A stretch of 64,000 bases of DNA from Bacteroidales bacterium (GCA_016282145.1 JAEEJZ010000047.1:17136-81135), one strand, 5' to 3'. Counted from the first letter of the stretch, positions 16,206 through 26,285 are shown. Made by a program: numbers and translations. The notes: a model not told the origin generated them from the letters alone.

Positions 16206-19200
16206 TCAGTTTTCGTTATCTTCTTCCAGTGAAGGGGCTTCGCCGCCGGCCTGGGCATTCTGTCCGGGGCCGGGTGCAGGAGGGTCGGTGGACCAGACAT
16301 AATGGCTTCCTATGGGATAGCCGGTATAATCCCGGGAGAGTACATTGGCGCTGTAGGTCTTCTCCCGTCCGCCAGGAATGGCGTGACGGGCCGTGATCTT
16401 CCAGTCCGTCAACGCGGCAGGATCTCCGCCGGGCGCATCGATCACCCACCAGGTGTAGGAGGTCTTCCCCCAGTTGCCGAACTTGGAATGAATCACCTCT
16501 ACGTAATAAGAATCCGCGCACTGGTCGATGATGGCGCTGGAGAGGCGCGTCATGGGGACGGTTACTCCGTTGTGGGTGAAATTGAGACTCCAGGTTTCCT
16601 CTTCTGCAGAGAGGGCCGGGTCATCCCCGTCCCATACGCGGGCCAGGAATTTCCCCTTGTAGGCAGCGTCCCACTGATATCCGGAATAATTGTCGTTGCC
16701 GCTGTACACGCGGATCTGGAATTCTTCGCTTTCCTTCCAGGTCTTGTTGTATTCCCAATTGAGTGAAGATCCCTCGAAGGTGAAGACCCCATAGCCGGCG
16801 GGGCTTCCGTTGGCGGAGACGTCGGCAAGCCAGATCTGGCCGCTCAGGGACTGCATGTTATGCTCGATGATGGGAGCACCGCTCGCGGAGCGGAAACTCC
16901 GGTGGGTATAATTGGTCAGGTTGTGCAGGTGACCGGTGAAGATGTGCGCCTCCTTGAAGGAGCGCAACAGTTTCTTGACCTCGTCCACGTTCCCGACGGG
17001 GTTATACACCGCCGCGTGGGTGCAGAAGATGGCCAGCTTGTCGGATTTGTCGCTGACGGCGGCGATGTCCTGCTTGAGCCAGTGCAGCTTCTCGCCCGTG
17101 ATGCGCTCGCTGTACTTGATATGGTTGTAGCCGCCGCTGCCGCCCTCGATGCTGCCATTGAAATCGATATCGTCCATCACCACCACGTGCGCATTCCCGA
17201 TATCGAAGGAATAGTCCGTGGGACCGAAATTCTTCAGGAAATTGGCGGTACTCTCGTCGTCGGTGCCACCGGCGATGCTCTGGTGGTCGTGGTTGCCGAT
17301 GGTATAGAAGAAGGGCATGGTGCCGCCCGCACTTTGTACGCCGGTATACACCTCCCGGATGCCGGGGACCATGTCGAAATTGTCCGTCAACTGGTCGCCC
17401 AGGGCCATGCCGATTACCTCGCCGCCTTCAGCATTGAGCTGCCTGACCGTCCTCTGGATATCGGCAAACGCCTCTTCCCGGAAGCGGGCAAGATGCTCTT
17501 CATTCTGTACATGGGCATCCGCCACGGTAATGAGCGTAAAGCGTGATACGGCCTGCTTGCGCGGGGTGAGGGAGAAGTCTGCGACCACGGTGGCGCCGTG
17601 CTTGGCAGGGATGAGCTGGTAGAAAGCGGGACGTCCGTCCTCTCCCAGCGGGATTTCATAGCCTGAGGGGATGGTGACATTGATGGAACGGGCCGCAGGA
17701 TTGGCTTCCATACGGTAGGCGCCCTCCGCATCGGTCTTGCAGCAGGTATAACCGTCAGATACGGTGACGCCGGCGATGCCCTTGCCCGTGACTGCATCGG
17801 TGATATGGCCGCTTGCCGTCAGCTCAGCGGGAATGTCGCTGTCCTGCGCGAGCACGGGCCGCACGGAGAAGGCATAACCGCATTCCTGCGACATGAGGTC
17901 CACCTGACTGTTCCTGACGTACAGACGATAGGCTTCTGCGCGCCCGGAGACATTATTGTGCGCTCCGCCGAAGTAATAGCCTGCCTTGCCCACCATCGAT
18001 GCCGTTCCAGTCTCCGCTCCGGCGGTATAGTAATACCTTCCGGCGAAGGGGAAGAAGATGGTGACTCCGTTCTTGCTGAAGGTGCGCCCGCTCACAGCCA
18101 CGCCCTTGTATTCGGAAACATCGATGGTAGTGAAGATGTTGTCCGTCTTGGCGGAACGCCCTGCGTTGCAGGTGAATACCTCGTTGTTACCGTTGAAACT
18201 CATCATCTCCTCGAGGAAAGGCATGCGCCAGGCGCGGCCCCACTTCACGCGCGCTACGTCGTATTTGGTGCCGGAGATATGCTTGAGGTTCAGGGTGATG
18301 TCGGCGCGTCCAGTGTAGGCGCGGACAGTGCCCAGCGACTCATCCTTTCCCATATGACGGTAGGAGGCGGCGCTGTACGAACTGCGCTGCTCCGTCTCGC
18401 CCCAGGCGAAATAGCCGCCGTAGGTCTCTTCCGCAGTCGTAGGGGAGGCCTTCGCTCCCAGGTTGAACGGTGCCCAGAGCGGGGAACAGGAAAGGTCGTA
18501 AATATCATTTATCCCGTCCCAGGAACTGTTGTTGATGTACTGAAGGGTACAGGAGAGTTGTGACAGGAAATTGATGGCTTCGGTGGGGAGGGGCCTGTCA
18601 ATGAGGCTATCCATCTCAAGGGTTGCGACGTGCCCGCCTTTCGCGGAGAGGTCGGCACTGAGCACCTTGCCCTGGGAGCGGGTTTCAGCCTTGCTCATAG
18701 CGGTGACGATGAGCCCGGCACTGGAATAATCGACGGCCGGAACGGCCAGATAAGCGATTTGACCCGCGCTGCTTTCTTGAGCCATTTCAAGGAGCCGGGT
18801 TGCCTTGGGGTGGTAATCCGGCGTGCAGGCGGCCGTGTTCCCTTCCTCGTCGATAATCCATTCGTCCCCGGAGGCCCAGGTGTTGAATTCCAGTTTCCCT
18901 ACGCCTTCCGGCAGTTTGAGCCGGAGCAGGTAACTGAGGTGCCTGCCCTCGCCGTAATCGAAGTCCGGCGTCTCTCCTTGGGCGCGGGCGAGCATATAAT
19001 CGAAATGCTCCAGCCCCTTCAGGCTGCCGTCCTGCCCGCTGTAGTTGCAGTGGATGGTCCCGTTGTCGAAGGCGGCGCTTTTTCCCAGAACGGCTACCCA
19101 GCGGGTCTGCGCATCCGCCGCGACGGCACCGCTGGAGGTGAAACTCGTCTTTTGGTCCGCAGGAGCGGTGGCCGTAAAGGTGACGGGCGTAATGGTGCTG

Positions 19201-19445
19201 CCGTTGATTTCCAGGGCGAGGAAGGTATCTCCGGTCACCCAGCCGGTCTTGATACCGTCGGTTCCGGGGTAATGATCCTCGTAAATCATCTTGGAACGGT
19301 CGTCCGGCAGCGTTGCCGTAGCAGTAATGATAACTTCCTCAGTATTGACGGGTTGCTCCGCCGGTTCCGTCGTACAGGAAATACCCGTAGACAATAAGAA
19401 GACCGGGCATAGGAGCCTGGTGAGTATTTTCTCCAACATACGCAT
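16206..19445 (-). CDS. fimbrillin/FISUMP-like plus calcineurin-like phosphoesterase lipoprotein
   Basis: This 1079-residue lipoprotein has the lipobox TGISC (Cys24). Its order is: fimbrillin-like module (about 30-290), FISUMP-like module (about 320-530; WAPFNLGA, GGYFAWGETE, YDVARVKWGRAWRMP), a beta-sandwich N-terminal metallophosphoesterase domain (about 540-635; GVTVSDGYTCCKTDAEGAYRM), the catalytic calcineurin-like domain (about 636-890) and a C-terminal metallophosphoesterase beta domain. Metal-ligand motifs are complete: ADAHV near 643, GDQL near 683, GNHDH near 718, CTHA, and GHLHN near 837. The family hydrolyses phosphomono- or phosphodiesters. The enzyme would be surface- or periplasm-anchored. 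It is divergent from a same-architecture paralog at 19555. Confidence 0.85.
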   Translation of the reverse strand: MRMLEKILTRLLCPVFLLSTGISCTTEPAEQPVNTEEVIITATATLPDDRSKMIYEDHYPGTDGIKTGWVTGDTFLALEINGSTITPVTFTATAPADQKTSFTSSGAVAADAQTRWVAVLGKSAAFDNGTIHCNYSGQDGSLKGLEHFDYMLARAQGETPDFDYGEGRHLSYLLRLKLPEGVGKLEFNTWASGDEWIIDEEGNTAACTPDYHPKATRLLEMAQESSAGQIAYLAVPAVDYSSAGLIVTAMSKAETRSQGKVLSADLSAKGGHVATLEMDSLIDRPLPTEAINFLSQLSCTLQYINNSSWDGINDIYDLSCSPLWAPFNLGAKASPTTAEETYGGYFAWGETEQRSSYSAASYRHMGKDESLGTVRAYTGRADITLNLKHISGTKYDVARVKWGRAWRMPFLEEMMSFNGNNEVFTCNAGRSAKTDNIFTTIDVSEYKGVAVSGRTFSKNGVTIFFPFAGRYYYTAGAETGTASMVGKAGYYFGGAHNNVSGRAEAYRLYVRNSQVDLMSQECGYAFSVRPVLAQDSDIPAELTASGHITDAVTGKGIAGVTVSDGYTCCKTDAEGAYRMEANPAARSINVTIPSGYEIPLGEDGRPAFYQLIPAKHGATVVADFSLTPRKQAVSRFTLITVADAHVQNEEHLARFREEAFADIQRTVRQLNAEGGEVIGMALGDQLTDNFDMVPGIREVYTGVQSAGGTMPFFYTIGNHDHQSIAGGTDDESTANFLKNFGPTDYSFDIGNAHVVVMDDIDFNGSIEGGSGGYNHIKYSERITGEKLHWLKQDIAAVSDKSDKLAIFCTHAAVYNPVGNVDEVKKLLRSFKEAHIFTGHLHNLTNYTHRSFRSASGAPIIEHNMQSLSGQIWLADVSANGSPAGYGVFTFEGSSLNWEYNKTWKESEEFQIRVYSGNDNYSGYQWDAAYKGKFLARVWDGDDPALSAEEETWSLNFTHNGVTVPMTRLSSAIIDQCADSYYVEVIHSKFGNWGKTSYTWWVIDAPGGDPAALTDWKITARHAIPGGREKTYSANVLSRDYTGYPIGSHYVWSTDPPAPGPGQNAQAGGEAPSLEEDNEN

Positions 19446-19554
19446 ACTTACACTACACTTTTCGTGCCTCTTTCCCCTGACAATATACGCATTTTTAAAT
19501 AAGGGGGGAAGGCCCCGATTCGTGTATTATTACCGATAAAGCACTAACGTACCA
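19446..19554. promoter_or_regulatory. divergent promoter region between the two phosphoesterase paralogs
   Basis: This 109-bp gap separates two divergent paralogs. The plus strand has GTGTATTATTA at 19522-19532, 22 bp before the ATG. The minus strand has a GTGTAGTGTAAG stretch immediately before its ATG. The layout mirrors the GH3/susC gap, which hints at common regulation. Confidence 0.35.
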
Positions 19555-22500
19555 ATGAATCTCTTTCACAAGTTTTCTTTTGTTGCAGCTCTGACGGGAG
19601 CTGTCCTGACCGCTTCTTGTACGAAGGAAATCGTTCCGCAAGAAGGAATTACGGAAATTATCGCCACCGCCTCTCTCCCCGAAAGCGACGGCACCAAAGT
19701 CATTTATTCGGAAACCGATCCGTCCGGGAAGCATAGCGGCTTGAAGTCGGTATGGGAAGAAGGGGATTTCTTTTATGCCTTCTCTTCTGCCGGCGGCTGT
19801 GTCCGCTTCGAGCTTCAGTCCGGCGCCGGGAGCAAGACTGGCGTTTTCAAGGCTACGACAAGCGGCGTAGGGGCGTCCACTACCTGGAAAGCCGTCTTGG
19901 GAGCCAGTGCGGAGCAACTTTCCGCCAACCTGATCCAATGCCCGTACAGTGGCCAGGAGGGAACGCTGGATGCCCTGGGGGACTATGATTATATCATCTC
20001 GGAAGCGACGGGCACCGGCCCCAATTTCAATTTCTCCGGCGGTACCCGCCTGTCCTATTTCCTGCGCATCAAACTTCCCGCGGGCGTACGCTTTCTGGAA
20101 TATTGTACCACGGCGTCCTGGAAAGTTTCCCCGTCCACGCATTCTGTCCTTTCCGACGGGAATTACGATAATGTTTCGCTTACCGATCTCGGCCACACGT
20201 CTTCCGAGGGAGAGGTTTGCTACCTGTCCATCCCGGCAATCCAGTACGGGAACTACATCACCGATAGCCCGAGGGGCGTAATCATCACCTTCTTCAATGC
20301 CGATATGAACAAGTCCAACGGCCGGGTACTCAACGCCAATGTCAGCAGCAAGGCGGGACAGATCGGTACCTTTGACCTCAGCGGCATGGAACTCATCGAC
20401 CGTCCCCTTCCGTCTGAGGGCGTTTCGCTCGGAGGGCTGTCCGTACTGATCCGCAAGGATCCCGACAGTGACTTCTGCAATAAGTACAATAACCTTGAAG
20501 ATTATCAATACCGCACCGCAGTCGCTCCCATTTGGGCGCCCTATAACCTCGGCGCGAGGGTTACCGCGGCTTCGCCTACGGCTCAAGATCTTTACGGCGA
20601 CAGTTTTATGTGGGGAGAAACGGCCCCGCGCACCTCTTTCTCTTCCAGTAATTGGACCTATAACGGAACCCATACGGTGGGGGATTTGGAGAACTTCCCT
20701 TCCATCCAGCTCGGCTATTACGAATCCGTTGCGGTTTCCGACGGCTCTTCCGACGGAACCTTGAAGTTCCAGCGGATTAACGGTACCAAGTACGATGCGG
20801 CCCGCGTACGCTGGGGCCACGACTGGAGAATGCCCACCATCGAGGAACTCGTCGGCCTGATTGGCGACAATATCAGCATTGACATTTCGGATAGCCAGAC
20901 TACAACCTCTTCCGGTCTTACAACAAAGATTGAGACCATCGACTTCTACAATGTAGGTCGGACCGTCAAGGGCCGCTGGTTCAAGAACGGGGACAACACG
21001 GTATTCCTCCCCTTCGGTGGCTGGTACGGTACCGGTCACGCCTATTACGGCGCCCGCGGTTTCTACTGGAGCGACAGCCGTATCCGTGCCACACCCTCCA
21101 ACCCGAATCTTACCAATGCGACACTTCGTTTTGAGATGACGGGCAGCTCGCTCAATTACGGCCGCAACAGCAGCCCCTCGACGGAGATGTATTACGGTCT
21201 CGCCATCCGTCCGGTCCGGAACATCGTGGATATGAACGGTTCCGCTTCCGCCCCTTCCATCTGGGAGGATTGCGGCGAGAGCACCATTCTGCCCACTTCC
21301 AACCTCTGGGGTGTCATCAGGGACGAAAACGACAATCCCATTCCGGGAGTCGTCGTCTCCGACGGTTATTCCTGCGTAAGGACCGACATCAACGGAACCT
21401 ACCAGATGGCGGCCAATGCGAAAGCCCGTACCGTGAACGTGACCATCCCGGCCGAATATGAGATTCCGCTCGATGCCAACGGCCGTCCGGCCTTCTTCCA
21501 GTATGTGACAATTCCTTCCACGGGAAACATCCAGCGGGATTTCACCCTTACGCGCAGGGCCAGCGTCCCCGAGCGCTTCACCCTGCTGGCCATTGCCGAT
21601 GCCCACGTGCAGACCAGTACGCAACTCAGCAGGTTCCAGACCGCCATCGATGATATCGAGGAGACGGCGACTACACTGAAGACTACGGGCATTCCCGTGG
21701 GAGACGGCGGAGAAGCCGGCGAAGTGATTGCCGTCGCGTTGGGTGACCAGCTTTCCGACAAACTGTCCATGGCCTCCTCCGTCATCGATAAATTCTCCAC
21801 CCTGAGCATTCCCGTATTCTATACGATCGGCAATCACGACTACGATTCTTCCAAGGAGAGTGATTACGATTCCGAGACGGCCTTCGTGAATGCCTTCGGC
21901 CCCACCAACTATTCCTTTGACATCGCGAATGCCCACGTCATTGTAATGGACGACATCGTGCGCCGGAGCGGCAACACTGACAGGGGCGACGGATATTACA
22001 GCATCAACTATGGCGCGGGCTTCACGGAGGAACAGGTGGCCTGGCTTCAGGATGACATTTCCAAAGTCCTCGGTTCCAAGACCAAAGTCGTGGTATTCTG
22101 TGTCCACGCTCCGCTCAACAGCGCTTCCGCCGGCGACAGCGGTACGCAGAATGCCGTCATGGGCGCCTTGAAGAACAACTTCTACAACGTACACGTTTTC
22201 TCCGGCCACACGCACCACATCAACAACAACCTCTACTCAGGCTGGGCGGCCAAGAGCGGACGGCAGATTTACGAGCACAACCTGCAGACCCTGTCCGGTT
22301 ATTTCTGGGAGGCTGATATCGCCTATGGCATCGGCAGCCCGGCCGGTTATGGCGTATTCACTTTCGGCCATGACGATCTCTATGCTGAATACAACAAGAT
22401 CACCAAGGAGGATCCCGGCGTTCAATTCCGCACTTACAACGGCGGTGAAACCTATACCCGCAGCGGGAAATCCTACAGTTGGGACAGCCCCGTAAGCGGC

Positions 22501-22851
22501 AAATATGTCGTCCGTCTCTTCGATGCAGGAGACGCTGACGACGGTCTGGACTACTGGCAGGTTTATGTGACGAAAGGCGGCACCACCACCGAACTGACGC
22601 GGGTATCCACTGCCATTAACGACCGTGCCGCCCACTGCTATCTCGCCAAATACTTCGACAACGAGCACGGCGGAGCGGGGGAGGACACGGACCAGTTCTG
22701 GTATTCTTCCGCCAGCTATGCCAGCAGCGGGTACACCATTACCGCCGTCCATACGATGAAGAGTGGCTGGACGGCCACCTATACCGGCAAGCATTTTGTA
22801 AATGGGTCTACATACAAGGGCTTCGGCTATGGTGTAAGGTACGATGACTAA
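19555..22851 (+). CDS. fimbrillin/FISUMP-like plus calcineurin-like phosphoesterase lipoprotein
   Basis: This 1098-residue paralog of the divergent neighbour has the lipobox TASC (Cys22). The fimbrillin-like module spans about 30-300 (W..GDFFYAFSSAGG, WKAVLGASAEQ, LSYFLRIKLPAG). The FISUMP-like module spans about 325-555 (WAPYNLGARV, MWGETAPR, YDAARVRWGHDWRMPTIEEL). The metallophosphoesterase N-domain (GVVVSDGYSCVRTDINGTYQM), catalytic domain and C-domain follow. Metal-ligand motifs are complete: ADAHV near 681, GDQLSD, GNHDYD near 759, CVHA, and GHTHH near 883. It would act outside the cytoplasm on a phosphate ester of unknown nature. It is 15 bp upstream of the phosphoesterase-lyase gene on the same strand. 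Confidence 0.86.
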   Translation: MNLFHKFSFVAALTGAVLTASCTKEIVPQEGITEIIATASLPESDGTKVIYSETDPSGKHSGLKSVWEEGDFFYAFSSAGGCVRFELQSGAGSKTGVFKATTSGVGASTTWKAVLGASAEQLSANLIQCPYSGQEGTLDALGDYDYIISEATGTGPNFNFSGGTRLSYFLRIKLPAGVRFLEYCTTASWKVSPSTHSVLSDGNYDNVSLTDLGHTSSEGEVCYLSIPAIQYGNYITDSPRGVIITFFNADMNKSNGRVLNANVSSKAGQIGTFDLSGMELIDRPLPSEGVSLGGLSVLIRKDPDSDFCNKYNNLEDYQYRTAVAPIWAPYNLGARVTAASPTAQDLYGDSFMWGETAPRTSFSSSNWTYNGTHTVGDLENFPSIQLGYYESVAVSDGSSDGTLKFQRINGTKYDAARVRWGHDWRMPTIEELVGLIGDNISIDISDSQTTTSSGLTTKIETIDFYNVGRTVKGRWFKNGDNTVFLPFGGWYGTGHAYYGARGFYWSDSRIRATPSNPNLTNATLRFEMTGSSLNYGRNSSPSTEMYYGLAIRPVRNIVDMNGSASAPSIWEDCGESTILPTSNLWGVIRDENDNPIPGVVVSDGYSCVRTDINGTYQMAANAKARTVNVTIPAEYEIPLDANGRPAFFQYVTIPSTGNIQRDFTLTRRASVPERFTLLAIADAHVQTSTQLSRFQTAIDDIEETATTLKTTGIPVGDGGEAGEVIAVALGDQLSDKLSMASSVIDKFSTLSIPVFYTIGNHDYDSSKESDYDSETAFVNAFGPTNYSFDIANAHVIVMDDIVRRSGNTDRGDGYYSINYGAGFTEEQVAWLQDDISKVLGSKTKVVVFCVHAPLNSASAGDSGTQNAVMGALKNNFYNVHVFSGHTHHINNNLYSGWAAKSGRQIYEHNLQTLSGYFWEADIAYGIGSPAGYGVFTFGHDDLYAEYNKITKEDPGVQFRTYNGGETYTRSGKSYSWDSPVSGKYVVRLFDAGDADDGLDYWQVYVTKGGTTTELTRVSTAINDRAAHCYLAKYFDNEHGGAGEDTDQFWYSSASYASSGYTITAVHTMKSGWTATYTGKHFVNGSTYKGFGYGVRYDD

Positions 22852-22866
22852 AAACGAAAACGGAAG

Positions 22867-25800
22867 ATGTTGTTTTCCCTCTTATTAATGCTGACGGTCC
22901 CGGTCTCCGGGACCGTTGTCAGTTCCCTGAACGGCAGGGGAATCGAAGGGGTGGTGGTGTCTGACGGATATCACTGCACTGCAACCGATGCCGCAGGCCG
23001 GTATTTCCTGGATGCGGATTCCCTGGCAAGGACCATCAGCATTACCGTCCCGGCCGCGTACGAAATCCCCCTGGCAGCGGACGGCGCTCCAGCCTTCTTC
23101 AAGTATATCGACAGCGGAGAGCGTGATTTCGTGCTTTCGCCCCGGAAGAAAGTGTCGGAGCGTTTTACGCTCATCGCGGTGACGGACGCGCACTTCGGGC
23201 ATGTGAACAGCATCGAACGTTTCAGTGGCGAAAGTATTCCGGATATTCAGAAAACCATCGAGCGGCACTGTTCTTCCGGGCCTGTCATCGGCATCGCGCT
23301 GGGCGACCAGCTCTCGGACAGGATGGAGGACGCCGCTGCCGTAAAGCCGTTGTACAACGGGCTCGCCTGCGCCGGAAAGACCATGCCTTTCTTCTACTGC
23401 ATCGGCAACCATGATCATGACAACACCGGCGGGAAGAGCGAATATGCCGTTACGGAACATTTCGTGCGCCATTTCGCCCCTACCGACTACTCTTTCGACA
23501 TCGGCAAGGTCCACTTCGTGGTGATGGACGATATCCAGTATACCGGCACTCAGCGCGACGGAAAGAAGATTTCCTATACCTGCGGATTGACCGATGCCCA
23601 ACTGGAGTGGCTGCGACAGGATATTTCCCTGGTCAGGGACCGTGGGAACAAGGCCGTGGTCTTCTGCATTCACGCGGGGCTGTACGGCCGGTTCTCGTAT
23701 AAAGACGAGGTGAAGGCCCTGCTCGGAGAATTCCGGGAAGCGCACGTGCTGTCGGGTCACGAGCACAACATCAACAATATCCGCCACGCCGCGTCGATCT
23801 GGGAGCACAATCTCCAGTCCATCGGCGGCGCCTGGTGGTATAGCAACCTCTCTCCGAGCGGCTGCCCCATCGGCTATGGCGTGTTCACCTTCAACGGCCC
23901 CGTGTTGTGGGAGGAGTATAACAAAACGACCACCGAGGACAGTGATTTTCAGCTGCGCGTCTATGACGGCAACGATGCTTACGACGGGAACTGCCTGTTC
24001 ACGGGCCTGAAAGCCGCTCCCAAACGGACGGAAGTCTATGGCTGGCCGGAAGCCTGGAAAGGCTGTTTCGTGGCCCGCATCTGGGATGCGACGCCGGACT
24101 GGGAGGTAAGTTTCGTGCAGAACGGCGTGGAGACGCCCATGCGGCAGATTCAGGAGAAGTATTTTGATGCGGCATCGGCCGCATTCATGGTGGATGTGTT
24201 CGGTGCGCCTTTCGGCGGCAGCCGGGTCTATAAACCCAAGGTGGATACGTTCTGGATATTGGAAGCCCCCTCCGGCGACCCTGCGGCGGAAACGGACTGG
24301 GAAATCGTGGCGAGGCACCGCATGCCTTCCGGCCGCGTGGAAAGCTATCGATCCAGTATCCTGATGCGCGACTTCCGCGGCTTCGAAACGGGTACGCACC
24401 ATCTGCGCAACTATGACAGGCATATCCTCCTGGATGCAGCGCGGAAGGTGGATATCGGGGAATCCCTGGTGACGGACCAGGCCTGGGTGCCCTATCCGGC
24501 CTATGCCGACCGTGCCGGATGGGAAGCCCTGCTGGGCAGGTACAAGGAAGATTTCATCGCCCGGGGCGAGCAGTTTCTGGGCTTCGACTATCTGCTGCTC
24601 CGCGCTACCGATTATCTGGAATACACCCGCACAGGTGACCGTTATGCACAGGAAGACAGGCTTGCCGAAAATGCAGAGGCCCTGAGTTCCCTGATGATGG
24701 CCGAACTGGCGGAGGGCCGCGGCCGGTTCCTGGACGATATCATCAACGGAACCTTCTATTTTTGCGGTCTCGATTCCTGGGCGGTGTCAGACCATCTGTA
24801 CAAGTTTCAGCAGGTTCATACGCCCCTGCCGGACTACAAAGAGCATATCCTGGCCCTCTATCAGGGCAATTACGCACAGATGCTCTCCTGGATAGGGTAT
24901 TTCTTCCATGCGGAATTTGACAAGGCGGATCCGATGATCTCCGAGCGACTGCGCTATGAAATCAAGCAGCGCGAACTGGATCCCTACCTGGAGCGGAACG
25001 GCTTCGACTGGATGGGATTCCGTGCCAAGGCCACGCCCAACAACTGGAATCCCTGGTGCAATTCCAACGCCATCCTCTGCTTCATGCTGATGGAAAATGA
25101 CCCGATTCGGCTGAAGGCTGCCGTAGAGAAATCCGTCATCTCCGTGGACCGCTATCTCGAAAGCCTCAAGACCGACGGCGCCTGCGACGAGGGGCCGGTG
25201 TACTGGTACACTTCAGGAGGGTATCTGCTGAACTACCTGCAATGCCTGCGCCTGATTACCGGAGGGCGGATCGACATTTTCGATGCGCCGCTGCTCCGGA
25301 ATTTCGGGGAATATATCGTACACGCCCAGGTGGACGGCGTGCATCAGGCCAATTTTGCCGATGCAAGGCCTGCAACGGGCATCAATACGTCCCTTATCCT
25401 GCGTTTCGGGAAAGCCGTCGGAAGTACGCTGATGCAGGATTTCGCGGTGCACACCTACGCGCAGAAGGGTTACGACCCGGTGGATGCCGACTGGAGCTGC
25501 TTCTATCGCGCGATGGAGAACCTGCGTACCTGCGCGGAACTGGAGGCGGCGGGCAGGCGCGCCTTCAAACCCTCGCCTTTTACCTGGTACCCGGAGACAG
25601 AGCTGTGCTTTATGCGCTCGGGCAAGGGCTATCTGGCGGTGAAGGGCGGCAACAACCGCGAACGGCACAACCACAACGATGTGGGCAGCTGCATCTATTA
25701 TTACGACGGGCAGCCGGTGCTGGTGGATGCGGGCAAGGGCACTTACAACAGCAAGACTTTCGACAAGCGCTACCGCTATCAGATCTGGAACATGTCCAGC

Positions 25801-26265
25801 AATTATCACAATGTTCCGCAAATCAATACCTGTGCGCAGGAGTACGGACGGAGCTTCAAGGCGACGGACTGCCGGTCCGACAGCCGCACGAAGAGTTTCA
25901 GTGCAGATATTGCGGAGGCTTATCCCGATTCCGCCGGCGTGAAATCCTGGGTGCTGAACTACCGCTTGCTGAAAGACGGAGCGTTGGAAATCCGGGAGCG
26001 CTTCGAGATGCGCACAGGGGAAGTCCCTGCGGAGTTGCATTTCCTCCTCCCTGCCGAGCCTGATCTGGCCACTGCAGGCTGTGCCGGGCTGAATGCCGGG
26101 CTGAAGCTTTATTACAATGCCGGGACTTTCAGCGTCTCTGCCGAACGGATTCCGCTTGAGGGGACCGGCGTAAGCGGCTATGGCGGCGATGCGCTATGGC
26201 GCCTCAGCCTGACGGCCCGTTCCCTGCCGCAAAAAGGCGAATTCGTCCTGAAAATTACCCGTTAA
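22867..26265 (+). CDS. calcineurin-like phosphoesterase-heparinase II/III-like lyase fusion
   Basis: This 1132-residue protein starts with a short hydrophobic leader (LFSLLLMLTVPVSG). The first half is a metallophosphoesterase: N-domain (GVVVSDGYHCTATDAAGRYF), then ligand motifs TDAHFG near 107, GDQLSD, GNHDHD near 179, CIHA, and GHEHN near 297, and a C-domain to about 515. The second half (about 520-1132) is a heparinase II/III-like polysaccharide lyase with an alpha/alpha toroid (WNPWCNSNAILCFML) and the catalytic block RERHNHNDVGSCIYYYDG near 930-945 followed by LVDAGKGTYN. Such lyases cleave uronic acid-containing polysaccharides. Both active sites look intact, so one polypeptide would remove a phosphate ester and cut a uronate chain. 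I see no internal stop or frameshift. Confidence 0.88.
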   Translation: MLFSLLLMLTVPVSGTVVSSLNGRGIEGVVVSDGYHCTATDAAGRYFLDADSLARTISITVPAAYEIPLAADGAPAFFKYIDSGERDFVLSPRKKVSERFTLIAVTDAHFGHVNSIERFSGESIPDIQKTIERHCSSGPVIGIALGDQLSDRMEDAAAVKPLYNGLACAGKTMPFFYCIGNHDHDNTGGKSEYAVTEHFVRHFAPTDYSFDIGKVHFVVMDDIQYTGTQRDGKKISYTCGLTDAQLEWLRQDISLVRDRGNKAVVFCIHAGLYGRFSYKDEVKALLGEFREAHVLSGHEHNINNIRHAASIWEHNLQSIGGAWWYSNLSPSGCPIGYGVFTFNGPVLWEEYNKTTTEDSDFQLRVYDGNDAYDGNCLFTGLKAAPKRTEVYGWPEAWKGCFVARIWDATPDWEVSFVQNGVETPMRQIQEKYFDAASAAFMVDVFGAPFGGSRVYKPKVDTFWILEAPSGDPAAETDWEIVARHRMPSGRVESYRSSILMRDFRGFETGTHHLRNYDRHILLDAARKVDIGESLVTDQAWVPYPAYADRAGWEALLGRYKEDFIARGEQFLGFDYLLLRATDYLEYTRTGDRYAQEDRLAENAEALSSLMMAELAEGRGRFLDDIINGTFYFCGLDSWAVSDHLYKFQQVHTPLPDYKEHILALYQGNYAQMLSWIGYFFHAEFDKADPMISERLRYEIKQRELDPYLERNGFDWMGFRAKATPNNWNPWCNSNAILCFMLMENDPIRLKAAVEKSVISVDRYLESLKTDGACDEGPVYWYTSGGYLLNYLQCLRLITGGRIDIFDAPLLRNFGEYIVHAQVDGVHQANFADARPATGINTSLILRFGKAVGSTLMQDFAVHTYAQKGYDPVDADWSCFYRAMENLRTCAELEAAGRRAFKPSPFTWYPETELCFMRSGKGYLAVKGGNNRERHNHNDVGSCIYYYDGQPVLVDAGKGTYNSKTFDKRYRYQIWNMSSNYHNVPQINTCAQEYGRSFKATDCRSDSRTKSFSADIAEAYPDSAGVKSWVLNYRLLKDGALEIRERFEMRTGEVPAELHFLLPAEPDLATAGCAGLNAGLKLYYNAGTFSVSAERIPLEGTGVSGYGGDALWRLSLTARSLPQKGEFVLKITR

Positions 26266-26285
26266 AACCGATTATCCCCCAAAAA

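Noticed and set aside
19495..22218. 907-codon open frame on the minus strand
   Set aside because: It is the antisense of the phosphoesterase lipoprotein gene at 19555, which has a signal peptide and complete catalytic motifs. Long antisense frames are expected in GC-rich coding DNA.
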